From the NCBI GenBank assembly GCA_050248955.1, contig JBFWRK010000007.1, positions 1 to 64,000 of the forward strand: DNA of 64,000 nt, given 5' to 3'. Within the stretch, counting starts at the first letter, position 1; every line of letters begins with the position of its first letter. Source of the DNA: JBFWRK01 sp050248955 (GTDB taxonomy: Bacteria > Actinomycetota > Acidimicrobiia > Acidimicrobiales > Ilumatobacteraceae). The notes beneath the pieces were generated by a model. The model saw only the letters and a list, made by a program, of their open reading frames with translations, made no database searches and had not been told where the DNA came from. The position numbers and the translations under genes are program-made. Shown here in pieces: positions 15,899 through 24,869 of the stretch.

Positions 15899-16896
15899 CG
15901 TGCCCACTCGATCACGGTGAAGCCGCCGAGGCCGGCCGGATCGAGCAACGCTTCCACCTCACGCACGCGACTGCGCGCTGCCATCGCCTCGAGTCCCGGA
16001 CGCGCCGCGTGGGCCGCCCAGATCGCCCGCCCTTCGGCGACGAGCTCGTCGATGCCCCAGCGCTGGAGGAACTGCGCTTGCGTCCGCACGGCATCTGGCT
16101 CGCCGACAGCCGCGACGAGCTGGTCGATGGCGACCTCGGCCGTGATGTCCTGCCCACCCGGGTCACGCAGGTAGTGCCCACCCCGTTCGTGCCCGCGGTA
16201 GGTCCGGAGCCAGTCACGCCAGGGCCGCGCGGCGAGCTCGGCCGTGCGTGCCACGGCGTAGTCGACGACGACGAGGCGGCCACGCTCCAGTCGGTCCACT
16301 GCGCTCCGCGCCCAGGCGCCGGCCCGCGTCTGCAGCGGTGCCCGGGCGCCGTGCGGCACGCCGGCGGACGGCAGGACCGCAGGAACAGGGTCGTCGAGCG
16401 GTCGCAGGATCTCCGTGAACCGATCCCCGTCGCGCTGCACGAACGCCTCCCGCCAGCCGCCGTCGTGGACCATGAGCCGGAACGGGAGGTTGTCGAGCAG
16501 CTCGTTGGCGAGCACCACGCCGACGATCGGACCGTCGGGCAGCTCGGGCAGCGACTCGATACCCGAAGGGTGGAGGGCGCGCTGCTCGTCCGAGATCTCC
16601 ACCGCGAGGTAGCGCGACGCCCCGTCCTGCAACGCCGCAGGGCGCGCCGCGAGGATCGAGCGAGCGAGCGTGCCGGGTCCGGCGCCCGCCTCGACGACGG
16701 TGAAGTCGCGCGGCCGGCCGAGCTCGTCCCACCAGGCGTCGATCGCACGGGCGAGCACCGCGCCGAAGAGTGGGCCGACCTCGGGCGACGTGATGAAGTC
16801 GCCACGACGCCCTGCCCGCCCGCCGGTCGAGTAGAAGCCGTGCTCGCCGTAGAGCGCGAGGTCCATGAACGTCTCGAACGAGACGACCTCGGACAT
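15895..16896 (-). CDS. MidA/NDUFAF7-family SAM-dependent methyltransferase
   Basis: A 333-residue member of the DUF185 family. It opens with SFETFMDLALYGEHGFYS and GDFITSPEVGPLFGAVLARA, has the SAM-binding loop VEAGAGPGTLARSIL, then AVEISDEQRA, the family motif VVLANELLDNLPFRLMV and a C-terminal FLQRWGIDELV. Human NDUFAF7 (MidA) dimethylates an arginine of the complex I subunit NDUFS2 (NuoD). Here the gene follows nuoN of the 11-gene complex I cluster after 2 bp, which supports the same job. The NuoD of that cluster keeps the arginine (GYMHRGYEK) while the NuoD of the second cluster has threonine. The ATG at 16896 gives the usual family start. Confidence 0.85.
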   Translation of the reverse strand: MSEVVSFETFMDLALYGEHGFYSTGGRAGRRGDFITSPEVGPLFGAVLARAIDAWWDELGRPRDFTVVEAGAGPGTLARSILAARPAALQDGASRYLAVEISDEQRALHPSGIESLPELPDGPIVGVVLANELLDNLPFRLMVHDGGWREAFVQRDGDRFTEILRPLDDPVPAVLPSAGVPHGARAPLQTRAGAWARSAVDRLERGRLVVVDYAVARTAELAARPWRDWLRTYRGHERGGHYLRDPGGQDITAEVAIDQLVAAVGEPDAVRTQAQFLQRWGIDELVAEGRAIWAAHAARPGLEAMAARSRVREVEALLDPAGLGGFTVIEWAR

Positions 16897-16898
16897 CG

Positions 16899-18440
16899 TT
16901 ACGGGACGATCGCTCCGGTGAAGGTGGAGAGATCGCCGAAGCGCATCACGGCGTCGGGCAGGACACCGAGCAGGATGGTCGCGGCGGTGCAGATGCCGAG
17001 CGCCGCCATCAGCGACGTCGGCGTGCGGATCGGCGTTGTGTCGCCGTCCGGCGTCGGCTTCATCCACATCTCCTTCAGCACGCCGCCGTAGTAGCCGAAC
17101 GCGATGACCGAGTTGACCGCACCGATCATCGCGAGGGCGTAGGCCCACGAGGTCTCGGCGGAGATGACCGCCTTGAACGCCGAGAACTTCGCGATCCACC
17201 CACCGAGCGGCGGCACGCCGGCGAGTGATGCCATGAAGATCGTCATCAGCGTGGCGAGCACCGGCGAGTACCCCATCAGCCCGCCGTAGCTCGAGATCTC
17301 GCCACTGCGGGTCTTGCGGGCGACGGCGATGACCACCGCGAACGCGCCGAGGTTCATCGCCGAGTAGACGATGAGGTACGTCACCATCGCGGTCAGCGGT
17401 TGCGTGCCGACCTTGTCGGGATCCATCGCCGCAACCGCCAACGGCATCAGGATGAACCCACCCTGGCTGATCGAGCTGTAGGCGAGCATCCGGACGATGT
17501 TCGTCTGGCGGAGCGCGACGAGGTTGCCGAGCGTCATCGTGACCGCGGCCATCACACCGATCAGCGGTTGCCACACGTCGCCGCCGGACGGGAACGCGAC
17601 GTAGAGCAGCGTCACGAGCGCGACGAAGCCGGCTGCCTTCGAACCGACCGACAGGAACGCGGTGATCGGCGTCGGCGCGCCCTCGTAGGTGTCGGGCGCC
17701 CACGTGTGGAACGGCACTGCAGAGACCTTGAACGCGAAGCCGATCAGCACGAACACGATCGCCAGCACCGAGACGGACGACAGCCCCTCGGCGCGCAGGT
17801 GCTCGCTGATGCCGGTCAGGACCGTCGTGCCGGACTCGCCGTACAGCAACGACATGCCGTAGAGCATCACCGCGGAGGCGAAAACGCCGAGCAGGAAGTA
17901 CTTCGCGCCCGCTTCGTTGCTCTTGTCGTCACGCTTGCGCCAGGTCGCCAGCATGTACGCGGGGATCGACAGGAACTCGAGCGAGACGAAGATCGAGACG
18001 AGATCGCGGCTCGACGCCATCATCACCATGCCGAGGATCGACGACAGCAGGAGGAAGTAGTACTCGCCCTCGTAGTAGTCGCCGTCCTCCACGTACTGCT
18101 GCGAGAGGAGCACCACCACGTAGCCGGAGAGGAGGAAGAGCGCCTTCAGCACGAGCGAGAAGTCGTCGACGACGTAGGCACCACCGAACATCGACCGCGC
18201 CGGGCCGTCGTCGACGGCGAGGGTGAGGATCGGGAGGAACGCGACGAGCAGACCGAAACCGGTCACCGACGCGGTGATCCACTTCCGCGACTCGTCGAGG
18301 AAGAGGTCGAGGATCAGCACCGCGCAGACGACCCCCGCGAGCACGATCTCCGGCGCGAGCGCGTGGTAGTCGAGCGAGGGCGACGAGAACGGCACCTCGC
18401 TCGCCTGAGCGAGCACGGAGGACAACACGGCCGAGAGCAC
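16899..18440 (-). CDS. nuoN: NADH-quinone oxidoreductase subunit N, cluster 1
   Basis: A proton-pumping antiporter-like subunit in the membrane arm of complex I; 513 residues with about 13-14 membrane helices. Conserved features are VSLEFLSIPAYMLA (with the helix-5 Glu), FLLGVFASAVMLYG, GFAFKVSAVPFHTWAPDTYEGAP, MLAYSSISQGGF and PPLGGWIAKFSAF. The start is GTG 18440, 2 nt after the nuoM stop; the frame upstream of that overlaps nuoM and is discarded. It is the last nuo gene of this cluster and is followed after 2 nt by the methyltransferase gene. Confidence 0.94.
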   Translation of the reverse strand: MLSAVLSSVLAQASEVPFSSPSLDYHALAPEIVLAGVVCAVLILDLFLDESRKWITASVTGFGLLVAFLPILTLAVDDGPARSMFGGAYVVDDFSLVLKALFLLSGYVVVLLSQQYVEDGDYYEGEYYFLLLSSILGMVMMASSRDLVSIFVSLEFLSIPAYMLATWRKRDDKSNEAGAKYFLLGVFASAVMLYGMSLLYGESGTTVLTGISEHLRAEGLSSVSVLAIVFVLIGFAFKVSAVPFHTWAPDTYEGAPTPITAFLSVGSKAAGFVALVTLLYVAFPSGGDVWQPLIGVMAAVTMTLGNLVALRQTNIVRMLAYSSISQGGFILMPLAVAAMDPDKVGTQPLTAMVTYLIVYSAMNLGAFAVVIAVARKTRSGEISSYGGLMGYSPVLATLMTIFMASLAGVPPLGGWIAKFSAFKAVISAETSWAYALAMIGAVNSVIAFGYYGGVLKEMWMKPTPDGDTTPIRTPTSLMAALGICTAATILLGVLPDAVMRFGDLSTFTGAIVP

Positions 18441-18442
18441 GA

Positions 18443-20053
18443 TCAGAAGACCTTCAGTGCCACGTTGACGGCAGGGTCGATGATCTTGAACAGCAGCTGC
18501 GGGTAGACACCGAGCACGAGGATCGCGACGAGCATCGGCGTCCAGGCGATCCACTCGTAGATGTTCACGTCGTGGATGTCGGCGTCGTGCTCGTCGTTGG
18601 CGGCGGCGCTCACGCTGTGGGCCACGTGCCCGTGCGCGTCATGGGCGCCCCCACCCTCGGACTTGCCGGCGAACTCCTCTCTCGGCTCGCCGAACGCGGT
18701 GCGCTGGAAGAGCCAGAGGAGGTAGGCGGCGGCGAGCACCGTGCCGATCGAGGCGACGACCATGAACGTGCGGAAGGTCTCCTCCGGGAGGCCCTCCGCC
18801 GGTTGGTAGGCGGAGAGGATCGCCGGGAACTCGCCCCAGAACCCGGCGAGCCCGGGAAGGCCGAGCGACGCCATGGCGCAGAACCCGAGGATCCACCCGA
18901 GCCGCGGTATCTGCTTGAGGATGCCGCCGAGGCGGGCGATCTCGAGCGTGTGGTAGCGCTCCTTCACCGACCCGGCGATGAAGAAGAGCATGCCCGTGAT
19001 GAGGCCGTGGGCGACCATCCCGAACACCGCGGCGTTGAAGCCGAACGGCGTGAGCGTCGAGATGCCGAGCATCACGAAGCCCATGTGCGCCACCGACGAG
19101 AACGCGATGAGCCGCTTCATGTCGGTCTGGGCGAGGCAGCCGAGCGCGCCGTAGATGATGCCGATCACGGCGAGCAACCCGATCCACGGCGCCCACTCGC
19201 GTGCCGCCTGCGGGAGGAACGGGATCGCGATGCGGACGAAGCCGTACGTACCGAGCTTCAGGAGGATGGCAGCAAGGATCACGGAGCCCTGTGTCGGCGC
19301 CTGGGTGTGGGCGTCGGGCAGCCATGTGTGGAACGGGAACATCGGGACCTTCACGGCGAAGCCGACGAACATGCCCGAGAAGATCCAGATCGCGGTCGTC
19401 TTGCTGACGTTCGGTCCGTGCTCGAGGAACCAGGAGAACGCGAAGCTGCCGTTCGGGTCGCTGTTGCCGTTCGTGACGAAGAACAGCGCGAGGAACGCCA
19501 CCAGCATGAGTGCCGAGCCGAACATCGTGTAGAGGAAGAACTTGAGCGACGCGTACTGCCGCTCCTCGCCGCCCCACACGCCGATCATGAAGTACATCGG
19601 CAGCAGCACGATCTCGAAGAAGACGAAGAACAGGATCAGGTCCTGCGCGACGAACGTCCCGGCCATACCGGTCTGGAGGATGAGCATGAGGGCGAAGAAC
19701 GCCTTCGGGTTGCCCGGCTCGGGGATGTGGTCCCACGAGTAGATCATCACGAGCAGCGTGATCACCATCGAAAGGATGTAGAGCGGCAGGCTGATGCCGT
19801 CGAGGCCGAGGACGAACCGGCTGCGGACCACATCGATCCACGACTCGTCGACGGCGAACTGCAGGCGGTCGGCCTGGTCGTAGTCGAACTGCGTGAGCGT
19901 GTAGATCCCGACGCCGACGGTCGCCAGGGCAGTGACGATGCCCGTGCCCTTGATCAACGACTCCTCGGCCCGTGGGATGAAGAGCATCACCACCACACCC
20001 GCAATGGGCAGGAAGGTGCCGACGATCAGCACCCAGTTCTGGTCGGTAAGCAT
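18443..20053 (-). CDS. nuoM: NADH-quinone oxidoreductase subunit M, cluster 1
   Basis: Antiporter-like membrane subunit, 536 residues. Recognised by FFVFFEIVLLPMYFMIGVWG (helix-5 Glu), VKVPMFPFHTWLPDAHTQAPT, LIAFSSVAHMGF and LGLPGLAGFWGEF. Near the C terminus a hydrophilic loop contains a His-rich stretch (HDAHGHVAHS then DEHDADIHDV), similar to the HDAHGHGAQHG loop of NuoL in the same cluster and absent from the cluster 2 NuoM. It follows nuoL with a 13-bp gap. Confidence 0.95.
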   Translation of the reverse strand: MLTDQNWVLIVGTFLPIAGVVVMLFIPRAEESLIKGTGIVTALATVGVGIYTLTQFDYDQADRLQFAVDESWIDVVRSRFVLGLDGISLPLYILSMVITLLVMIYSWDHIPEPGNPKAFFALMLILQTGMAGTFVAQDLILFFVFFEIVLLPMYFMIGVWGGEERQYASLKFFLYTMFGSALMLVAFLALFFVTNGNSDPNGSFAFSWFLEHGPNVSKTTAIWIFSGMFVGFAVKVPMFPFHTWLPDAHTQAPTQGSVILAAILLKLGTYGFVRIAIPFLPQAAREWAPWIGLLAVIGIIYGALGCLAQTDMKRLIAFSSVAHMGFVMLGISTLTPFGFNAAVFGMVAHGLITGMLFFIAGSVKERYHTLEIARLGGILKQIPRLGWILGFCAMASLGLPGLAGFWGEFPAILSAYQPAEGLPEETFRTFMVVASIGTVLAAAYLLWLFQRTAFGEPREEFAGKSEGGGAHDAHGHVAHSVSAAANDEHDADIHDVNIYEWIAWTPMLVAILVLGVYPQLLFKIIDPAVNVALKVF

Positions 20054-20066
20054 CTCGACTGCTCCC

Positions 20067-22487
20067 TTAGCTGTTCACGATGACGAGGACGAGGGCACCG
20101 ATCGCTGCTCCTGCGAACAGCAGTGCTCCGTACTGGTTGACCTTGCCGGACTGGACGGGCTGCAACGCACGGCCGCCACCCTGAGCCGCCGCCCCAGAGC
20201 CGTCGACGACGCCGTCGACCACACGCTGGTCGATGTTGCGGTACACGAATCGACCGACGAGCTTGCCGCCGATGCCGGCGCCGTTGACCACGCCGTCGAT
20301 CACGTGCTGGTTCACCCAGTACGCACCCTTCGCGATCGGGCCGACGAGCCCGCTCACGATGACCTTCTCGTAGAGGTGGTCGAGGTAGTACTTGTTCCAC
20401 AGGAACTGGTAGCCGGCGTTCGCCGCCTTGTTCCTGCGCGTGAGGCCCTTGAGCGCGAAGCGCTCCTTGCTGTAGATGCCCACGCAGATGACGAGGCTGC
20501 TGACGAAGCCGAGCGCGACGAGCAGGATCGACGGCAGCGCGTTGACCCACTTGAACTCCGCATGGCTCACGGCCGGGAACGCGCACACGGTGCCCTCTGC
20601 GGGGTGCGCGAACCCGCATCCGGCGGCATGGCTCTCGCCCTCTGCGGCGGCGCCCTCGGTGGCACCGGCCGCTTCGGCGTCGGCGCCGCCGGCCTCCGCT
20701 GCGGGCAACACCGCGGCGTCGAACCCACCGGACGTGGTGGCGAGCGCGAACTCGTCCGATGTCACCGCGACCGACGCCGGCTCGACCCACTCCGTGAAGT
20801 ACTCCGTCTTGAACGGCGCCGCCGGTGCGTTGAGGTACCCGCTGAAGATCGCGAGCGTCGCCAGGATCACGAGCGGTGCCGTGATCAACCACGGCGACTC
20901 GTGCGGGCCGTGCTGTGCGCCGTGCCCGTGCGCGTCGTGGCTTTGCTCGGCTTCGAGCACGTCCTCGTGGGCGATGTCGTGGTGCGCGACGTGCTCGTCG
21001 ACGTGCTCCCCGGCTGCCGCCCCGCGCGCCTTGCCGAAGAACGTGAGGTAGGTCGCGCGGGTCATGTACGCCGTCGTCATGAACGCACCGACGAGGCCGA
21101 TGATCCAGAACACCGTGTAGCCGTTGTGGTGGGCGTTGTCGATGATCTCGTCCTTCGAGAAGAACCCCGAGAAGAACGGCACCCCGCACAACGCCATGGA
21201 CGAGACGATCCACGTCGCGGTGGTGATCGGCATCTTCTTCGCCAGGCCGCCCATGTCCTGCTTCATCTCGAACGAGTGATGCGAACCGGAGTGGCTCACC
21301 GATCCGGCGCAGAGGAACAAGCATGCCTTGAAGAAGGCGTGCGTGAAGATGTGGAACACCGCCGGCGTCCATGCACCGACGCCGAGACCCATCATCATGT
21401 AACCGAGCTGGCTGACCGTCGAGTAGGCGAGCACCTTCTTGATGTCCGTCTGGACGAAGGCGAGCGCCGCCGCGATCAGGATCGTGATCCCGCCGATGAC
21501 GGCGACCAGGTTCACGTTCGAGCCGAGGATGTTCAGCCCCTCGAAGAACACCGGGTAGAGCCGCGCGACGAGGAAGACGCCGGCGACGACCATCGTCGAG
21601 GAGTGCAGCAGCGACGACACCGGCGTCGGGCCGGCCATCGCATCGGGGAGCCACGTGTGGAGCGGGAACTGGCCGGACTTGCCGATGGCGGCGATGAACA
21701 TCGCGACCGCGGCAGCCGTGAGTGCGGCGGTCGTCGCCGTTCCGGAGAGCGCCCACGCGTTGATCCCCGCGATGCTGAAGCCCGACTCACCGAGGTTGTC
21801 GTGGATCCAGCCGTTGCTCGCGAAGTACACGATCGCGATGCCGACGAGCAGCCCGACGTCGCCGACGCGCACGGTGAAGAACGCCTTGAGCGCGGCGCGG
21901 CTGTTCGCCGCCTCCTCCCACCAGTGCCCGATGAGCAGGAACGAGCAGAGGCCCATGATCTCCCAGCCGAGGAGGAACTGGACCATGTTCTCCGAGGACA
22001 CCATGCCGAGCATGCCTGCGGAGAAGAGCGTCAACGCGGCGAAGTAGTGCGTGTAGCGACGGTCGCCGCGCAGGTACTCGAGCGAGTAGATCTGCACGAG
22101 CGTCGAGATGAAGGCGACGACGACGAGCAGCGTCACGGCGAGGCCGTCGATGTGCGAGCCGTACGTGAACTGCACGTCGCCGGACTGCCACCACACGAAC
22201 CGCTTGATCACCGGGGCCACGTAGCCGGCACCTTCACCGCCCTCGGCGGCGACGAACGAGCGGCCGAGCGACGCGAGCGCGCGGCTCGCGCTGTGGCCCC
22301 CTTCGGCGCCTGTGACGCGGTCGATCCACTGCCATGCCGCGCCGACCGACAGCACGAGCGAGGCGAGCATCGAGAGGACGCCGAGCTCGCTGCCCTGCAT
22401 CGGCAGCCGCTTGCCGATCAGGATGATCAGGCCGAAGGCGACGGCCGGGATGACCGCGATCAGCCAGGCATGTTCGAGGAACCACAT
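20067..22487 (-). CDS. nuoL: NADH-quinone oxidoreductase subunit L, cluster 1 (enlarged)
   Basis: The distal antiporter-like subunit with the long lateral helix. At 806 residues it is about 170 longer than the cluster 2 copy (637). Core motifs are LLGWEIMGLCSFLLIGHW, IGKSGQFPLHTWLPDAMAGPTPVS, VLAYSTVSQLGYM and GVPFFSGFFSKDEI. The extra length includes a His-rich loop (about residues 494-530: EHVDEHVAHH, HDAHGHGAQHG) and an Ala/Glu/Gly-rich segment (about 590-645) with two cysteines (C624, C635). The C-terminal VNGAGIGGKLVGRFV and VDGVVDGSG region is the usual end. The stop of nuoK lies 7 nt upstream of its ATG. Confidence 0.95.
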   Translation of the reverse strand: MWFLEHAWLIAVIPAVAFGLIILIGKRLPMQGSELGVLSMLASLVLSVGAAWQWIDRVTGAEGGHSASRALASLGRSFVAAEGGEGAGYVAPVIKRFVWWQSGDVQFTYGSHIDGLAVTLLVVVAFISTLVQIYSLEYLRGDRRYTHYFAALTLFSAGMLGMVSSENMVQFLLGWEIMGLCSFLLIGHWWEEAANSRAALKAFFTVRVGDVGLLVGIAIVYFASNGWIHDNLGESGFSIAGINAWALSGTATTAALTAAAVAMFIAAIGKSGQFPLHTWLPDAMAGPTPVSSLLHSSTMVVAGVFLVARLYPVFFEGLNILGSNVNLVAVIGGITILIAAALAFVQTDIKKVLAYSTVSQLGYMMMGLGVGAWTPAVFHIFTHAFFKACLFLCAGSVSHSGSHHSFEMKQDMGGLAKKMPITTATWIVSSMALCGVPFFSGFFSKDEIIDNAHHNGYTVFWIIGLVGAFMTTAYMTRATYLTFFGKARGAAAGEHVDEHVAHHDIAHEDVLEAEQSHDAHGHGAQHGPHESPWLITAPLVILATLAIFSGYLNAPAAPFKTEYFTEWVEPASVAVTSDEFALATTSGGFDAAVLPAAEAGGADAEAAGATEGAAAEGESHAAGCGFAHPAEGTVCAFPAVSHAEFKWVNALPSILLVALGFVSSLVICVGIYSKERFALKGLTRRNKAANAGYQFLWNKYYLDHLYEKVIVSGLVGPIAKGAYWVNQHVIDGVVNGAGIGGKLVGRFVYRNIDQRVVDGVVDGSGAAAQGGGRALQPVQSGKVNQYGALLFAGAAIGALVLVIVNS

Positions 22488-22494
22488 GCGGGGG

Positions 22495-22797
22495 TCAGCC
22501 CTTCATCTCGGAGAGCTCGTCGAGCGCGATGGAACGGCGGTTCCGGTAGATCAGCAGCACGAGGGCGAGACCGACGCCGACCTCGGCGGCGGCGACGGCG
22601 ATGACGTACAGCGCGAAGACGTGGCCGGCCGGGTCGCCGCCGTTGCGCAGCGCGAACGCCAGCAGGTTGATGTTGACCGAGTTCAGGATCAGCTCGATCG
22701 ACATGAGCACGAGCACGGCGTTCTTGCGGGCGATGACGCCGTACACGCCGATGCAGAACAGCACCGCGCCGAGCAGGAGGAACTGGTTGATCAGCAC
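22495..22797 (-). CDS. nuoK: NADH-quinone oxidoreductase subunit K, cluster 1
   Basis: A small membrane subunit of 100 residues with three helices that couples quinone reduction to the antiporter subunits. Conserved acidic residues sit in LVLMSIELILNSVN (Glu of helix 2) and AAAEVGVGLALVLL (Glu of helix 3). GTG 22797 is chosen because it follows the nuoJ stop by 1 nt and gives the family length; longer upstream frames overlap nuoJ. Confidence 0.94.
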   Translation of the reverse strand: MLINQFLLLGAVLFCIGVYGVIARKNAVLVLMSIELILNSVNINLLAFALRNGGDPAGHVFALYVIAVAAAEVGVGLALVLLIYRNRRSIALDELSEMKG

Positions 22798-22798
22798 G

Positions 22799-23317
22799 TC
22801 AATCCTTCCTGGCCAGGACGATCGCACCGATGACGGCAGCGAGGAGCACGAAGGACAGGGCCCAGAACGGCAGCAGGTACGGCCCGAAGATCGAGTCGCT
22901 GACCTGCCGCGTGCCGGTGACGACATCGGTCTGCGGCAGCTTCTCGTCCTCGAAGGTGTCGATCAGGACGTACGAGAGCGTGCCGAGCAGCAACAACGCG
23001 ACCGGGATGCCGAGGTACCAGTTGCTGTTGTTGAGGTTCCTCTCGTGGCCGATCTGGGCGCGCGTGAGCATCGTGCCGAAGAGGAACAGCACCATCACGG
23101 CGCCGACGTAGACGAGCACCTGGGTGACGGCGACGAACTCGGCCGCGAGGAGGAGGTACTGCGCGGCCGCGCCGGCGAGGACGACGACGAGCCACAGCGC
23201 GGCGTGCACGACGTTGCTCGTCGTCACGACGCGCAGCGCGCCGATGATCATGCCGGCCGCGATCACGCCGAAGCCGATGTTCTGCGCGATGAAGACGTCC
23301 GAGGCGGCGACGAGCAT
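22799..23317 (-). CDS. nuoJ: NADH-quinone oxidoreductase subunit J, cluster 1
   Basis: A membrane subunit of 172 residues with five helices. Helix 3 shows the conserved pattern AEFVAVTQVLVYVGAVMVLFLF, including the Tyr-Val-Gly-Ala pi-bulge region involved in conformational coupling. ATG 23317 overlaps the nuoI stop (TGATG), and the following nuoK starts 1 nt after its stop. Confidence 0.94.
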   Translation of the reverse strand: MLVAASDVFIAQNIGFGVIAAGMIIGALRVVTTSNVVHAALWLVVVLAGAAAQYLLLAAEFVAVTQVLVYVGAVMVLFLFGTMLTRAQIGHERNLNNSNWYLGIPVALLLLGTLSYVLIDTFEDEKLPQTDVVTGTRQVSDSIFGPYLLPFWALSFVLLAAVIGAIVLARKD

Positions 23318-23817
23318 CACTTCTTGCCCTTCTTGTCCGCGCCTGCCTCGAGCTCGGGGGCCTCCGGCACGGTCTCCATCCACTCGCCGAGCTTCTCCTT
23401 GTCGTGGAGGAGGTCGGCGATGCGCGGCTCGGAGTACTCGTACTCGGGGCTCCAGAACAGCGCGTCGAACGGGCAGACCTCGACGCAGATGCCGCAGTAC
23501 ATGCACAGCGCGTAGTCGATGTCGAAGCGGTCGAGCTTGTTCACCTGCCGCGGCTTGCCGCCGGCGCGACGCGGTGGTGCGAGCTCCTTGTGGCCCTCGA
23601 TGTAGATGCACCAGTCGGGACACGACCGCGCGCAGAGCATGCACACCGTGCAGTTGTCCTCGCGGAGCGCGATGACGCCACGGGAACGGGTCGGCGGTGC
23701 CTCCTTCTCGTGCGGGTACTGCACCGTCGCGGCGCCCTCGGTGATGGTCTTCACCATCGTGTTGAGCGTGACGCCGAGGCCCTTGATCAAGCCCGGCACC
23801 TTCGGCTTCGGGGCCAT
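23317..23817 (-). CDS. nuoI: NADH-quinone oxidoreductase subunit I, cluster 1
   Basis: An 8-iron ferredoxin-type subunit of 166 residues carrying clusters N6a and N6b. Both binding motifs are complete: CTVCMLCARSCP and CMYCGICVEVCP. They pass electrons to cluster N2 in NuoB. ATG 23817 overlaps the nuoH stop as ATGA. The C terminus is short, unlike the repeat-bearing copy in cluster 2. In this cluster the upstream donor is unknown because nuoE, F and G are missing. Confidence 0.95.
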   Translation of the reverse strand: MAPKPKVPGLIKGLGVTLNTMVKTITEGAATVQYPHEKEAPPTRSRGVIALREDNCTVCMLCARSCPDWCIYIEGHKELAPPRRAGGKPRQVNKLDRFDIDYALCMYCGICVEVCPFDALFWSPEYEYSEPRIADLLHDKEKLGEWMETVPEAPELEAGADKKGKK

Positions 23818-24869
23818 CAGAAGACCACCTTCAGGATCGCCGTCGCCATGATGTTGACGAGCGAAATGGGGATGAGGGCCTTCCACGCGAAGCGCTGCAG
23901 CTGGTCCTCACGGAACCGCGGGTAGGTGAACCGCACCCACATGATGAGGAACGACACGACCATCATCTTGGTGAACATGATCAGCGGGCCGACGATGTTC
24001 ATCCAATCGGCGACCTCGTCGAGGTTGTCCCAGCCGAACCACGCGAACGGCACACCCCAGCCGCCGAGGAACAGCACCGAGGCGACGAGGGCGAACACGC
24101 CGGCAGTCGCGAACTCGGCGATGAAGAAGATCAGGAACCGGAACCCCGAGTACTCGGTCATGTAGCCGGCGACGAGCTCGGACTCGGCGATCGGCATGTC
24201 GAACGGGACCTGCGTCAGCTCGGCCTGCACGGCGATCATGAACACGAGGAAGCCGACGAACTGCGTGAGCACGTACGGGTTGCCGAGCCCGTTCCACCCG
24301 AACATCGAGTCGGCGTTCTGCGCGACGACGATGCCGTTGAGGTTCATCGTGCCCGCCTGGATCACGACGCCGACGACCGCGAGCACCATCGGGAGCTCGT
24401 ACGCGATCAGCTGGCCGGCACCTCGCAGGCCACCCATCAGCGAGTACTTGTTGGCGCTCGCCCAGCCCGCCATCAGGATGCCGAGCACGCTGACCGAGCT
24501 GACGGCGAGGGCGTAGAAGACGCCCGCCTCGAAGTCGGTGAACCACGCGTCGGGGCCGAACGGGACGACGGCCACGAGCAGGAACGTGCTGGCGAGCGCG
24601 ACCAGCGGTGCCATCTTGAAGATCCGCTTGTCGGCGTTGTCGGGATACAGGTCTTCCTTCTGCATCCACTTGCCGACTTCGGCGACGAGCTGCAACGACC
24701 CGTACGGCCCGGCCTCCATCGGCCCGAGGCGGCTCTGCATGAAGCTCATCATCTTGAACAGGAAGACGTAGACGATCGTGCCGGCGGGCAGCAGCACCGC
24801 GATGATGCCACCGAGCACGCGCAGCAGCGACTGCCCCCAGTACGGGATCTCGACCGCGAGTTGGTTCAT
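23817..24869 (-). CDS. nuoH: NADH-quinone oxidoreductase subunit H, cluster 1
   Basis: The membrane subunit that lines the quinone chamber; 350 residues, eight helices expected. Recognised by QSRLGPMEAGPYGSLQLVAE near the N terminus, KEDLYPDNADKRIFKMAPL, QAELTQVPFDMPIAESELVA (acidic loop of the E-channel), YMTEYSGFRF and VRFTYPRFREDQL. ATG 24869 overlaps the nuoD stop (ATGA). Confidence 0.95.
   Translation of the reverse strand: MNQLAVEIPYWGQSLLRVLGGIIAVLLPAGTIVYVFLFKMMSFMQSRLGPMEAGPYGSLQLVAEVGKWMQKEDLYPDNADKRIFKMAPLVALASTFLLVAVVPFGPDAWFTDFEAGVFYALAVSSVSVLGILMAGWASANKYSLMGGLRGAGQLIAYELPMVLAVVGVVIQAGTMNLNGIVVAQNADSMFGWNGLGNPYVLTQFVGFLVFMIAVQAELTQVPFDMPIAESELVAGYMTEYSGFRFLIFFIAEFATAGVFALVASVLFLGGWGVPFAWFGWDNLDEVADWMNIVGPLIMFTKMMVVSFLIMWVRFTYPRFREDQLQRFAWKALIPISLVNIMATAILKVVF

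Noticed and set aside
16897..17703. N-terminal extension of the MidA-like methyltransferase frame
   Set aside because: It overlaps nuoN in another frame and has no conserved sequence; the family start is at ATG 16896.
19932..22604. Plus-strand frame of 890 codons opposite nuoL of cluster 1
   Set aside because: The composition (Arg, Glu, Asp, Val) is typical of a shadow of a membrane protein gene; nuoL on the other strand is certain.
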